A stretch of DNA of 64,000 bases, taken from assembly GCA_947625375.1 (NCBI GenBank), contig CANQOC010000003.1, positions 57,972 through 121,971 on the forward strand, given 5' to 3'. Origin of the DNA: an uncultured Clostridia bacterium (lineage in GTDB: Bacteria > Bacillota > Clostridia > Oscillospirales > Ruminococcaceae). The notes beneath the pieces are model-generated. The model was not told where the DNA came from, did no database searches, and worked only from the letters and a program-made list of their open reading frames with translations. Positions 1 through 8,363 of the stretch are shown piece after piece (positions within the stretch are counted from its first letter, which is position 1; each line of letters begins with the position of its first letter). The position numbers and the translations under genes were made by a program.

Positions 1-222
1 ATGGGCCGCTATTCCGGCGGCGTCACGATTATGCGCACAAAGGGCACCGATGATAGGCGAGTCGTCGCTTTCACCGCCGCCGAGCACGACGAAGAGGCCG
101 AAATCGAGGAGGTCGAACAGCTCACCCCCGAGGAGCTCGCCGAAATCGCCCGCGCCGAGGCCGACGCCGAAAACGCCGAGGACGATATCCCCGACGACGA
201 GGCGGGGGAAGAGGAAGAGTAA
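1..222 (+). CDS. gyrA: DNA gyrase subunit A, C-terminal end (partial)
   Basis: Only the last 73 codons lie in the window; the gene runs off the left edge, so the first ATG is not a claimed start. The stretch GRYSGGVTIMR followed by a variable acidic segment matches the last blade of the GyrA beta-pinwheel, which wraps DNA so the enzyme can introduce negative supercoils. After it comes a tail of about 45 residues made almost wholly of Glu, Asp and Ala, the usual form of a GyrA acidic tail. ParC/TopoIV A subunits share the pinwheel but usually lack such a tail, so GyrA is the better call. A clear terminator follows the stop codon. Confidence 0.72.
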   Translation: MGRYSGGVTIMRTKGTDDRRVVAFTAAEHDEEAEIEEVEQLTPEELAEIARAEADAENAEDDIPDDEAGEEEE

Positions 223-257
223 AGCAACTCCGAGGCAAGCGCAGACAGGTAAAAATA

Positions 258-295
258 AGCAGGAAAACTCGCAAGGGCTTTCCTGCTCTTTTTTG
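258..295 (+). terminator. Rho-independent terminator after gyrA
   Basis: A 9-bp perfect stem (AGCAGGAAA at 258-266 paired with TTTCCTGCT at 279-287) is followed directly by a run of T. It lies 35 bases past the gyrA stop and faces the same way. Confidence 0.85.
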
Positions 296-310
296 TTACG
301 TTTTCTCCCC

Positions 311-940
311 TCACCCTCTGTAAATCTCCCCTCTTTTCAGCCGCACCGTCTCGTCCGCGCGCTTCGCCACCTTGTCCGAGTGCGTCACGATTACCACGCA
401 CTTGTTCAGCTTCCGCGCGCAGTCTCTCAGAACGTCCGCGATTTCCTCGGCGGTGTCCTCGTCAAGATTCCCGGTCGGCTCGTCCGCGAGGATAACTCTT
501 GCGCTGCTCGCCAGCGCCCGGGCAATCGCCACCCGCTGCTGCTGTCCGCCCGACAGTCGCAGCACGTTCCGCTTCGCCTCCTCCCGCGTGAGTCCCAAGC
601 GCTCTAAAATCGGCAGCGGCGGCTTCTTCGATGTCAGCGCCACGTTCTCCGCCGGCGTCATATAATCAATCAGGTTATAGTTCTGAAAGATAAACGCGAC
701 GTTGTTCTTCCGGTGAAAGGCGAGACCCCGCTTCGAGATGTCCTCGCCGTCAAAAATAATCTGCCCGCCGGTGGGACTGTCTAATCCGCCCAAAAGCGAG
801 AGCAGGGTCGTCTTTCCGCACCCGCTCGGGCCTAAAATCGCGTAGATTTTTCCCGACTCGAATCCGACCGTGACGTTTTTAAGAACCGCCTTTTTTCCGT
901 CATAGGAATAGGCGGCGTTCCGCGCCTCCAAAATGCTCAT
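311..940 (-). CDS. ABC transporter ATP-binding protein (MacB/BceA type)
   Basis: Cytoplasmic ATPase of 209 residues that would power the two FtsX-type permeases encoded just upstream. Walker A GPSGCGKTT is at residues 37-45, a Q-loop Gln at about 86, the signature LSGGQQQRVAIARAL from 129, Walker B VILADEP at 149-155, and the switch His at about 187. The signature and short length are typical of the LolD/MacB/BceA class, which usually works on peptides, lipoproteins or cell-envelope stress rather than in bulk import. It is the last gene of a five-gene minus-strand locus, 12 bp after the second permease, with a kinase and response regulator at the head. A role in sensing or removing a membrane-active compound is inferred from that arrangement. 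Confidence 0.9.
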   Translation of the reverse strand: MSILEARNAAYSYDGKKAVLKNVTVGFESGKIYAILGPSGCGKTTLLSLLGGLDSPTGGQIIFDGEDISKRGLAFHRKNNVAFIFQNYNLIDYMTPAENVALTSKKPPLPILERLGLTREEAKRNVLRLSGGQQQRVAIARALASSARVILADEPTGNLDEDTAEEIADVLRDCARKLNKCVVIVTHSDKVAKRADETVRLKRGEIYRG

Positions 941-952
941 TGTATATCCTCC

Positions 953-2236
953 TTAACTTATTTTTGCGAGAATGTCCCTCGGATTTGCGCGGACGACCGT
1001 CCACGACGAAACCGCGACCGCCGCCGCAATCAGCAAAAATCCAATTATGCACAGCGGGGGCAGATATTCCGCGCCGATTTTCACTTCGAGGTTTGCCGGC
1101 GTCAGCAATTCGCCGGCTTTTTCGGCAGTCAGACCGCTCAGCGGCACGGCCGCCGCAAGCGAAACCGCGGCAGTGAGCGCGGCCTCGGCGAAGAGCTGCA
1201 GGACGATATTTGCCCTGCTCACGCCGACGGAAAGAAGGATTCCGATTTCCGTTTTCCAGCCTCTGACGCGAACCGTCAGCAGCAGCGCCGATATCGCCGC
1301 GCCGACGGCGGCTATGATTATGATTGTCATGTTCACGGATTTTTGCAGCGACGTCAGCGGCGCGGAAACGGCGTCGTACTCTTCGGTGTCGATGCGCAGT
1401 TTGAGGGTCTTTCCCGCGAGCTCCGGCAGGGCAGAAATCCGGTCACAGACGCTCTGAACGTCGGTCGGGTCGTCTGCATAGACCGTCAACTGCTGGTAGC
1501 CGCTGAGTCCGTCCTCGAACAGCTCGAACATCGTCGCGTAGTCGATATATCCGCGGTTTGCGGGGATTTCGTCGACGGTAAGGGCGTTCCCCGACGTGCC
1601 CTCGGTGCCGTCGAAAATGCCGATTATTTCAAATTCGGTGACGGCGTCCGTGTCGAGCGAGTACATCTTAACACTGCCGCCGACCGACAGTCCGTTATAG
1701 TCGGCGAGCTCTTTTGAAATCAGGCAGACGCGCCTGTCGCCGGGCGCGATGTGTCTGCCGTCCGTCAGCTTATATTTTCCGCTCTGAAACGCGGCGCATT
1801 TTTCGCTCGAAAGCGTCGCGGTATAGCTCGACGCCTCGCCGTAGGGCGTATAGCTCAGGTCGAACGCGGCGGGGATATAGCCGAAATCGACGCCCGCGCC
1901 GTAATAGGCCGCGGTGTCCTCGGCGTTGAGACCGGCGACGCCGTCGATACCCGAAATCGCGGTCACGATGTCTGGCGTAATAAGGTCGCCGGTGTAGCCG
2001 TAGACGGTTCCCCAACTGTTCTGCACGCCGGCGTCCATGTTGCCGTCGGTGTCGGGTTCAAGGACGATTTTCCCTCCGACGGCGGTCCGAACGCCCGCTG
2101 CGGCGGTGTATGCCGCGTCGCGGACGGCGATTGCGGTGAGCAGGAATGACGCGATTATAGTTAATGTCAAAAACAGAATCGCGGTTCTGAGGCGCTGTCT
2201 TGCGCAGTAGAGAATTGCCCTTTTTATGAAGCTCAT
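953..2236 (-). CDS. FtsX-type ABC permease (MacB family)
   Basis: 427-residue membrane protein. It has one N-terminal transmembrane segment (about 17-40), a long extracytoplasmic domain (about 45-295) containing a MacB_PCD-like GDRRVCLISKELADYNGLSVG stretch, then three C-terminal helices from about 300 on. This 1+3 topology is that of FtsX/MacB permeases. The product should pair with the neighbouring permease and the ATPase at 311-940 to form one transporter. It starts 12 bp after the upstream permease. The two permeases share the layout and the LISxxLADYNxLSVG-like motif, so they are probably an old duplication forming a heterodimer. Confidence 0.85.
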   Translation of the reverse strand: MSFIKRAILYCARQRLRTAILFLTLTIIASFLLTAIAVRDAAYTAAAGVRTAVGGKIVLEPDTDGNMDAGVQNSWGTVYGYTGDLITPDIVTAISGIDGVAGLNAEDTAAYYGAGVDFGYIPAAFDLSYTPYGEASSYTATLSSEKCAAFQSGKYKLTDGRHIAPGDRRVCLISKELADYNGLSVGGSVKMYSLDTDAVTEFEIIGIFDGTEGTSGNALTVDEIPANRGYIDYATMFELFEDGLSGYQQLTVYADDPTDVQSVCDRISALPELAGKTLKLRIDTEEYDAVSAPLTSLQKSVNMTIIIIAAVGAAISALLLTVRVRGWKTEIGILLSVGVSRANIVLQLFAEAALTAAVSLAAAVPLSGLTAEKAGELLTPANLEVKIGAEYLPPLCIIGFLLIAAAVAVSSWTVVRANPRDILAKIS

Positions 2237-2248
2237 TCGGATAACCTC

Positions 2249-3595
2249 CTAAATCATTTTTGACAAAATTTCCTTGGGACTCAGGCGCATGATTGCGGCG
2301 GACGAGAGGAGAGTCGACGCTGTGACCGCGGAAATTTGGCAGAGATAAATCAGCGCAATTTTTGCGCCGCCGAGGGTCATGTAACCGCTGTTGTTCACTC
2401 CCGCCGTCAGCGCTTTTTCGCTCAGAATTCCGGGCAGACTGCCGAACAAAGCGCGCTCCAAAGTTCCCGAAACACACAGGGAAGCGGCATGAGAAAAAAT
2501 CAACGCAAGCGCGGTCACGGAAAGCACTTCAAGCAAAAATTGCGCCAGAATTTCCGATTTGGATATCCCCGCCGCAAGCGTAATTCCCGCTTCCCGCAAG
2601 CGTCCGCGGATACAAAGCGTCAGCATAAGAACAAGCACCGCCGCGCCGACAATCGGCACGAGGACGAGAAGAGTTTTCGTCAATCCGCCGAGGGTCTTCA
2701 TCCCGTCGGAAATCTCGGAGTAACGAAAGTCGTTTGTGCGGATAAAGTGCGTCGACCAGTCGATTGACCGAATGGCTCTGACCCGCCGGATAACGCCGCC
2801 GAGCTCGGACGGGTCGGCGACGAAAAACCCGACCTCGCCGGTATAGACTCCCGCCTCGCTTTCATTAAGCTCGTTAAGCACGTCGAGGCTCGCGTAAATC
2901 CCGTTTTCCGAAAGACCGGCGGTCGGCTTTGGGGCGGCGTCATCGGTTTTGAGCCTGTAAATCCCCGCCACCTCGACCCGATAAAACGCGGTTTTGACGG
3001 CGATTTCGTCGACATATTCGCCGTCAATTTCGCCTAATTTTGCGTGGGTCAGCGTGACAAAATCCCCAACCGAAAGATGATTATAGTCCGCCAACCGTTC
3101 GCTGATGAGGATTTTCCCGCGGTCGGATTCGATGATGTGCTCCCCCGAAATCAGCACGGCGGTTTTGTCCGCAAAATCGGGCGCAAGCGCGGAAAAACCG
3201 AGCGCCGTGACCGCCCCCATATCGCTCTCGGCCGTGTGCCGGTCGCCGGGGATAAAGCGGATTTCATCGCTCTTCGCGAAGCCGTAATTTATCGGGTTAA
3301 AGCGCGCGATTCCGCCGATTTTCATGATTTCGTCAACCGCGTTCTGCGTGATGTTTGCGCCGCTTTCCCTGACCTCGATCCCGCCGAAATCATTCGCCGA
3401 AATTTCGGTCTTTGCGCGGATATAAAACGCCGCGCCGAGCGACGAGCGGATATCCCCCGACAGCATTTCCGAAGCGTTCAGCACCCCGAAGCTTGACACA
3501 AGAAAAACCGCGACGGTAAAATTCAGGAGAAACAGACCGAGCGCCTTCCCCCTTTTGCGCGTCACATATAAAAACGCCCTTTGCGCGAAATTCAT
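2249..3595 (-). CDS. FtsX-type ABC permease (MacB family)
   Basis: 448-residue paralogue of the next permease in the locus. An N-terminal transmembrane helix (about 17-40) begins with RKRGKALGLFLLNF, a large extracytoplasmic domain carries LISERLADYNHLSVGDFV near residue 165-180, and three helices fill the C-terminal 150 residues. The end of the protein (SPKEILSKM) resembles the end of its partner (NPRDILAKIS), supporting common descent. The gap to the upstream kinase gene is about 115 bp, the largest inside the locus. Substrate is unknown; families of this build export peptides or lipids, or sense antibiotics. Confidence 0.85.
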   Translation of the reverse strand: MNFAQRAFLYVTRKRGKALGLFLLNFTVAVFLVSSFGVLNASEMLSGDIRSSLGAAFYIRAKTEISANDFGGIEVRESGANITQNAVDEIMKIGGIARFNPINYGFAKSDEIRFIPGDRHTAESDMGAVTALGFSALAPDFADKTAVLISGEHIIESDRGKILISERLADYNHLSVGDFVTLTHAKLGEIDGEYVDEIAVKTAFYRVEVAGIYRLKTDDAAPKPTAGLSENGIYASLDVLNELNESEAGVYTGEVGFFVADPSELGGVIRRVRAIRSIDWSTHFIRTNDFRYSEISDGMKTLGGLTKTLLVLVPIVGAAVLVLMLTLCIRGRLREAGITLAAGISKSEILAQFLLEVLSVTALALIFSHAASLCVSGTLERALFGSLPGILSEKALTAGVNNSGYMTLGGAKIALIYLCQISAVTASTLLSSAAIMRLSPKEILSKMI

Positions 3596-3710
3596 TCCGC
3601 CGACCCCCTTCCTGACCCCATCATACCGCCCGGCGGTTAGTTTTTGGTTCGGATTTCGTATGATTTTGATTAGAAAAAGCCGCCGGCGGTCTGCCGACAG
3701 CTTCGGAATT

Positions 3711-5031
3711 TCAGCCGAGATATACGGAAAATTCGACGCCCCTCGGAGTGTTTCGGAGGGTGTACCCCATGCCGTGGAGGTCTAAAATTGTTTTGACGAT
3801 ATAAAGTCCCAGACCGCTGCCGCCGGTGGACTTGCTCCGCGATTTGTCCGCGCGGTAAAACGGCGTGAACATCTGCGGGAGGTCGCCCTCGGGAATGAAG
3901 ACGCCGGTGTTTTCAACGGTGAGGACGCCGTGTCCCATGGAAATAAAGACCTCCGCGCCGTCGGGGGAGTGCCGGACGGCGTTGCCGATGATATTTGACA
4001 GCGCCTTTTGCCAAAGATTGCGGTTCACAGTTATGATAATATCACTGATTATATTTTGATGTATCGCAATATTCTTTTCGGCCGCGATGGGCGATAAGGC
4101 CTCTATGGTTTCATTGACCGACGAAAGGAGCGAGACCTCTTCCAAGCTGTCCCGGAGGTTCATATTTTCGGTCTTTGATATCGCGATGATTTCCCCGACG
4201 AGGCGCTCGATGTCTTCCGCCGCCCTGAGCGCCTCGGGGAGATATTTGTCGCGGTTTTTATAGTCCCCGTACCCCAAAATCATGTTTTCAAGCTGACCTT
4301 TGAGGACCGTCAGCGGCGTTTTCAGCTCGTGCGACACCGCCGCGAAGAAGCGCTTGCGCTGTTCCCCGAGCTCCCGAAATTTCTCTACGTCTGCCGTGAG
4401 CTCCGCCATCGCGGTCTGCCATGGTGTTTAAATTTGAGGCGAGCACGCCGATTTCGTCGCCGCTTTTTATTTCACACCGACAGGTCAGGTCGAGCGAGGT
4501 CATGCGCTCGGAAATCCGGCTGATTCCGGCAATCGGCGCGACGATGATTTTGCTGCAAATAAGCGCGCTCAGGGCGGACAGCAGGACGACTATGCAAAAA
4601 ATGACCGGCAAAAGGCGGAGCATAAGCGCGAAAATCCGCTCCGCCGTCTGCGTCAGAGAGGTCAGCACAAGCAAATACCGCGAGCCGTCCGAAAAGGCGA
4701 TGTCGGCGGTGATGTTCGATGTCGCGGCGGTCCGCCCTTCGGATTGAATCTCGCCGAAATAAACGGTTTTTTCGCCGTCGGTCAGCATCGCGGCGGAGTC
4801 ATTTTGAATACAGAAAGCACAGATTTTTTCGACGCCGTCGCCGTAGCCGATGCCGCAAAGCTCGGAAATAAGCGCGTCGGCGTTTTCTTCCGTCTGCCTG
4901 TCCGACATAATCTGATACTGCCTCGGCAGGACCGCCAGCAGGACGGCGCAGATGACCGCGCAGCAGACCGCGAGTGCGCCGAAGACCCACAAAAACGCCT
5001 TGGCGCAGAGGCTGTTCCTAATCCTTCGCAA
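3711..5031 (-). pseudogene. Sensor histidine kinase, interrupted by a +1 frameshift
   Basis: Two overlapping reading frames give one kinase. The upstream part (5031 down to about 4410) has two transmembrane helices, a short extracytoplasmic sensor, and a HAMP domain ending NLNTMADR. The downstream part (about 4409 to 3711) continues MAELTADVEKFRELGEQ, then the H-box SHELKTPLTVL, an N-box NIIGNAVRHSP and a G-box GSGLGLYIV. Removing one G at about 4410 (GACCGC-G-ATGGCG) joins them as NTMADRMAEL, a normal HAMP-to-helix link. The gene overlaps the response regulator by 14 bp. Either the kinase is broken, translation restarts at the internal ATG, or the base is an assembly error. There is no slippery site or other sign of programmed frameshifting. 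Confidence 0.85.
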
Positions 5032-5683
5032 TTTTATAACCCACCCCTCTGACCGTTTCGATATAGCCGACGTTCAGCTTCCGCCGCAGGTTCATGATGT
5101 GAAAATTCACGCCCTTTTCGCCGCCGACGAAGTCGTAACCCCACGCGAGGTTGAGTAAATCGTTCCGCGTAAACACCCGCCCGACGTTCTTCATGAAGAG
5201 CAGCAAAATTTCAAATTCCAGCCTCGTCAGCGCGACCTCTTTCCCGGCGACGCAGACCCGCCGCTCCGCCTCGCAGATTGATAAATCCTTATATCGGAGG
5301 GTCTTGGTTTCGTCGTCATGAGCCGTCCTCCTGAGCAGTGCCTCGACGCGCTTCAGCACGAGCCGGACCGAAAACGGCTTTGTGATGTAGTCGTCGGCAA
5401 GCTTGTCGAAACCCTTGATTTGCGCGTCCTCCGAGTCGAGCGCGGTCAGAAGGATTATCGGCACGCGCGACTCCCGCCGGATTGTCTCGCAGACGCGGTA
5501 CCCGTCGAGCTTCGGCAGCATGATGTCCAAAATTATCAGGTCAGCCGCCTGTGCCCGGAACGCGTTGAGCCCCTCGACCCCGTCCGCCGCGCAGACGACC
5601 CCGTAACCCGCGGATTTAAGCGGCTCGGCGAGAATCTGCCGAATCGCCGCCTCGTCCTCGATAATAAGTATTTTTTCGTTCAT
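5018..5683 (-). CDS. OmpR/PhoB-family response regulator
   Basis: 221 residues. The receiver domain (1-115) has the acidic pair ED at 9-10, phospho-acceptor Asp at 53 (in LDIMLP), Thr at 80 and Lys at 102. The C-terminal winged helix (about 125-220) has the usual ending NLRRKL and TVRGVGYKI. It is the first gene of the locus and overlaps the kinase by 14 bp, so the two are surely cognate. It would control the downstream permease and ATPase genes, by analogy with BceRS/VraRS-like systems; this is inference. Loss of the kinase by frameshift would leave it without its normal input. Confidence 0.93.
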   Translation of the reverse strand: MNEKILIIEDEAAIRQILAEPLKSAGYGVVCAADGVEGLNAFRAQAADLIILDIMLPKLDGYRVCETIRRESRVPIILLTALDSEDAQIKGFDKLADDYITKPFSVRLVLKRVEALLRRTAHDDETKTLRYKDLSICEAERRVCVAGKEVALTRLEFEILLLFMKNVGRVFTRNDLLNLAWGYDFVGGEKGVNFHIMNLRRKLNVGYIETVRGVGYKIAKD

Positions 5684-5792
5684 ACGCAGACCTCCGGGAA
5701 TATTTTAGCAGGGGATTATTAGGGTTTGGTTAGATTTTACCCCTCCGCGGGAAAATCGGGAGGGAGGTTTGATGAATTTTGGGTGAAGGGGG

Positions 5793-5822
5793 AAGCGCCC
5801 CGTCATGATTGACAGAGCGCTT
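5793..5822. terminator. Terminator-like hairpin downstream of the collagen-like gene
   Basis: AAGCGC (5793-5798) pairs with GCGCTT (5817-5822), and inside it GTCA/TGAC pair again around a TGAT loop. The T-run lies on the plus-strand side, so it is a weak terminator for the minus-strand gene that ends at 5839. No plus-strand gene enters it. Confidence 0.45.
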
Positions 5823-5838
5823 TTTAAAGGTGATATAT

Positions 5839-7170
5839 TTACCCCGCGGCCGTATCCAAGCTTTGGATATACAGCGACGCGTTCGGGGCGGTTCCGGCGG
5901 CAAGGGTCGATGCCGCGCTGCCGGTGTTGACGACCGAGATTCGGTCGCCCGCTGCGGCGGTCACGATGACGGGCCCGGACGACGCCGTTCCGCCGGTCGG
6001 GAGGACTCCTCCGGCGACGGGCGCGCCGTTGAGGTATACCGAGAACTGTCCGGCGGCATCGGGCGATACCGACGGGAACACAAGGTAGGTCCCCGCTTCG
6101 GAGACTGTCGCCTCGGTTCCCCCGGCGGTGAAGTCGACGCCGTTCGACGTCCCCGCGCTGTCAAAGGTCACTGCCGCGCCGGGTTCGACGGTCTGCGCCG
6201 CGGTGTTGTAGATTTGTGCATAGTCGAGCGTCGGCGTGTCGCCCACTCTCCCCGCCGGTCCCGCCGGCCCGGCAGGTCCGATAGCTCCCGCAGGCCCCGC
6301 GGGTCCGGTAGGTCCAGTTGCGCCGGTAGCTCCAGTGGCACCAGTAGGTCCCGTCGCTCCAATCGGTCCCTCCGGACCAGTTGCGCCGGTCGGCCCAGTA
6401 GGACCCGTCACACCGGTAGCTCCCGTTGCTCCGGTAGGTCCGGTCGCGCCGGTTGCCCCAGCAGGACCAGCAGGACCTTCGGGACCGGTTGCACCAGTCG
6501 CACCAGTTGCACCTACAGGACCTTCGGGACCTGTTGCACCGGTCGCTCCGGCAGGACCGGTTGCGCCGGTAGCTCCCGTGGCTCCCGTCGCCCCTGTGGC
6601 ACCAGTCGCCCCGGCAGGACCTTCGGGACCGGTTGCTCCTGTAGCTCCAGTTGCGCCGGTAGGTCCGGTGACTCCGGCAGGACCCTCGGGTCCGGTGGCA
6701 CCAGTTGCTCCAACTGCCCCCGCAGGACCTGTTGCGCCAGTAGAACCAGCAGGACCGGTAGCTCCTACTGCACCGGCAGGGCCTGTTGCCCCGGTCGCTC
6801 CGGCAGGGCCTGTAGCACCAGTCGCACCAGTTGCGCCGACAGGACCTGTTGCTCCGGTAGCGCCGGCAGGACCAGCAGGACCCTCGGGACCGGTAGCACC
6901 CGTAGCGCCGGTAGCTCCTGTAGCACCGGTCGGTCCCTGAGGACCCGTTGCCCCTGTGGCTCCAGTCGCTCCGTCAGCTCCCGCAGGTCCGGTCGCCCCA
7001 GTCGCTCCCGTCGCCCCCGTTGCCCCTGTCGCCCCCGCCGGGCCGGTGACGCCGGTGGGGCCGATGACGTAGCCTCCGCCGGCGGCGCCGCAGGCGAAGT
7101 TGTAGACGTTCGTGCCGTTCGGATAGCGGTTGTCGGCGGTGCCGCAGCCGCAATTACTGTTGTTTGGCAT
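5839..7170 (-). CDS. Collagen-like repeat protein with BclA-type C-terminal domain
   Basis: 443 residues in three parts. The N-terminal 36 residues are Cys/Asn/Gly-rich (NNSNCGCGT). About 91 Gly-X-Y triplets follow (residues about 37-310), mainly [12 protein letters not shown] and GPV. A C-terminal domain of about 130 residues ([12 protein letters not shown] to the end) looks like the jelly-roll trimerisation domain of BclA and related exosporium or spore-coat glycoproteins of Bacillus and Clostridia. There is no classical signal peptide, as is common for exosporium collagens. Thr in the Y position is the attachment site for O-glycans in BclA. A glycosyltransferase lies just upstream on the same strand. 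Surface or spore location is inferred. Confidence 0.88.
   Translation of the reverse strand: MPNNSNCGCGTADNRYPNGTNVYNFACGAAGGGYVIGPTGVTGPAGATGATGATGATGATGPAGADGATGATGATGPQGPTGATGATGATGATGPEGPAGPAGATGATGPVGATGATGATGPAGATGATGPAGAVGATGPAGSTGATGPAGAVGATGATGPEGPAGVTGPTGATGATGATGPEGPAGATGATGATGATGATGATGPAGATGATGPEGPVGATGATGATGPEGPAGPAGATGATGPTGATGATGVTGPTGPTGATGPEGPIGATGPTGATGATGATGPTGPAGPAGAIGPAGPAGPAGRVGDTPTLDYAQIYNTAAQTVEPGAAVTFDSAGTSNGVDFTAGGTEATVSEAGTYLVFPSVSPDAAGQFSVYLNGAPVAGGVLPTGGTASSGPVIVTAAAGDRISVVNTGSAASTLAAGTAPNASLYIQSLDTAAG
6240..7062 (-). repeat. Collagen Gly-X-Y coding repeat (9-bp periodic)
   Basis: Degenerate 9-bp units, often in 18- or 27-bp higher-order blocks, encode the collagen triplets. 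Because the period is a multiple of three and stop-free in several phases, long antisense frames also stay open here. Such tracts usually vary in length between strains by slippage or recombination. Confidence 0.9.
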
Positions 7171-7212
7171 AAATGCGCCTCCTTGTTGAATTTGAAGCGG
7201 GACTTTGCCGCT

Positions 7213-8259
7213 TCAGTGTGAAAAATATTCAAGATTTTTTAAATATTCCTTGCCGTCCGGCTTTGCCTCGCCGGCGAGGCGGTTACAGCGCTCGGCGTCG
7301 GTGCGGCGTCCGAGGCGGTCGTAGACGACGCAGAGTCCGAGATAGGGGATATATCCCCCGAAATCGGCGTGAACAAACCCGCCGGTGACGCGCGCGAACT
7401 GCTCCGGCGCGAGCCGGTACCAAAATTCCGCAGCGTCGAGGTCGCCCTCGTCGAGAAAATGCCGCCCGAGTCCGCAGCAGAGGTCGGCGCGCGGAGGACC
7501 GAGCCGAAGCGCCTCGAAGAGCGCGGGAGCGGGGTCTTCGCCCGAAATCCGGCGAAGCTCGGACAGCTCAATCCATGCCGAAACGCGGTTTTCGCGCCAT
7601 GCCGCCTCGTCGCGGGCGCACTTTAAATACGCCTCCGCCGCCTCGCCGTACCGCCCCGCCGCCGAAAGCTCGCGGGCATAGTAGTATTCGAGGCGCGGGT
7701 CCAAGGAGCCGCCCTCGCGGATAATCTTCTCGAAAATCCGAAGGTTCCGCCCCTTTTCGGGCGGTTTTATCTTTCGGTGAGATATCTTCGCGCGGCCCCG
7801 GATTATCTTTCCGCGCTGTTCAATCGCCTCGTGGACCGCGCCGACAAACCTCATTCCCCGACGGACGCACCTTTCGCGGTCATAGCCGAGAAGCGGTCTC
7901 CCGAGGCTGTCGAAGAGGACATTATATCTCAGCATAAGCATGTCGGCGTCCTCGGCTTCGAGGCGCTTAAGGTCCGAGATGAGAAGCTTTCGGTTATCCC
8001 CCTCGACGACGTCGTCGGCGTCGAGCCAGAAAAGGCGCTCGCCCGAGGCGTTATCAAAGACGAAGTTGCGCGCCGCCGAAAAGTCGTCCCGCCAGTCATA
8101 CCGAAGAAGCTTATCGGCATAGCGCGCTGCGATTTCGGGCGTCGAATCGACCGACCCGGTGTCGGCAATAACAGTTTCGCCGAATATTCCGGCGACGCTT
8201 TCAAGGCATCGCGCAAGGCTTTTCTCCTCGTCGCGGACAATCATGCAAAGGCTTATCAC
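7213..8259 (-). CDS. Family 2 glycosyltransferase with TPR-like C-terminus
   Basis: 348 residues. A GT-A fold starts at once (SLCMIVRDEEKSLARCL), and the metal-binding acidic motif is LDADD at 79-83. This opening is typical of the SunS-like GT2 group that acts on peptides or proteins. After about residue 185 the sequence is helical, with TPR-like repeats (AEAYLKCARDEAAW, DLDAAEFWYRLAPEQF). The start is GTG at 8259, with a G-rich ribosome site 8-14 bases upstream. It is followed 42 bp later by the collagen-like gene, so glycosylation of the Thr-rich collagen region is the natural guess. Substrate and sugar are not shown by the sequence. Confidence 0.82.
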   Translation of the reverse strand: MISLCMIVRDEEKSLARCLESVAGIFGETVIADTGSVDSTPEIAARYADKLLRYDWRDDFSAARNFVFDNASGERLFWLDADDVVEGDNRKLLISDLKRLEAEDADMLMLRYNVLFDSLGRPLLGYDRERCVRRGMRFVGAVHEAIEQRGKIIRGRAKISHRKIKPPEKGRNLRIFEKIIREGGSLDPRLEYYYARELSAAGRYGEAAEAYLKCARDEAAWRENRVSAWIELSELRRISGEDPAPALFEALRLGPPRADLCCGLGRHFLDEGDLDAAEFWYRLAPEQFARVTGGFVHADFGGYIPYLGLCVVYDRLGRRTDAERCNRLAGEAKPDGKEYLKNLEYFSH

Positions 8260-8310
8260 CGCTCTTCCCCCCTCAACGCCATTCTATGACGCGGGCGGAA
8301 AAGCGGTGAC

Positions 8311-8342
8311 AAAAAAACAGCTCCGCCGAACTGACGGAGCTG
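8311..8342 (-). terminator. Rho-independent terminator after nifJ
   Basis: Reading leftwards from nifJ, CAGCTCCG pairs with CGGAGCTG (arms 8335-8342 and 8318-8325), followed by seven T on the minus strand. It ends 21 bp past the nifJ stop and separates it from the glycosyltransferase gene. Confidence 0.88.
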
Positions 8343-8363
8343 CTTTTTATGGTTTAGGGGAAA

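Noticed and set aside
4405..4420. Programmed ribosomal frameshift in the kinase gene
   Set aside because: No slippery heptamer, no downstream pseudoknot and no family precedent; a plain one-base change is simpler.
6236..6940. Plus-strand open frame of Gly-Pro-Val-Ala-Pro-Val repeats
   Set aside because: It is the antisense of the collagen triplets; the 9-bp repeat keeps several frames open. The minus strand has the ribosome site and sensible end domains.
5809..7221. Plus-strand 470-codon frame rich in Ser, Arg, Thr and Cys
   Set aside because: Another frame of the same repeat, with no ribosome site and no known domain.
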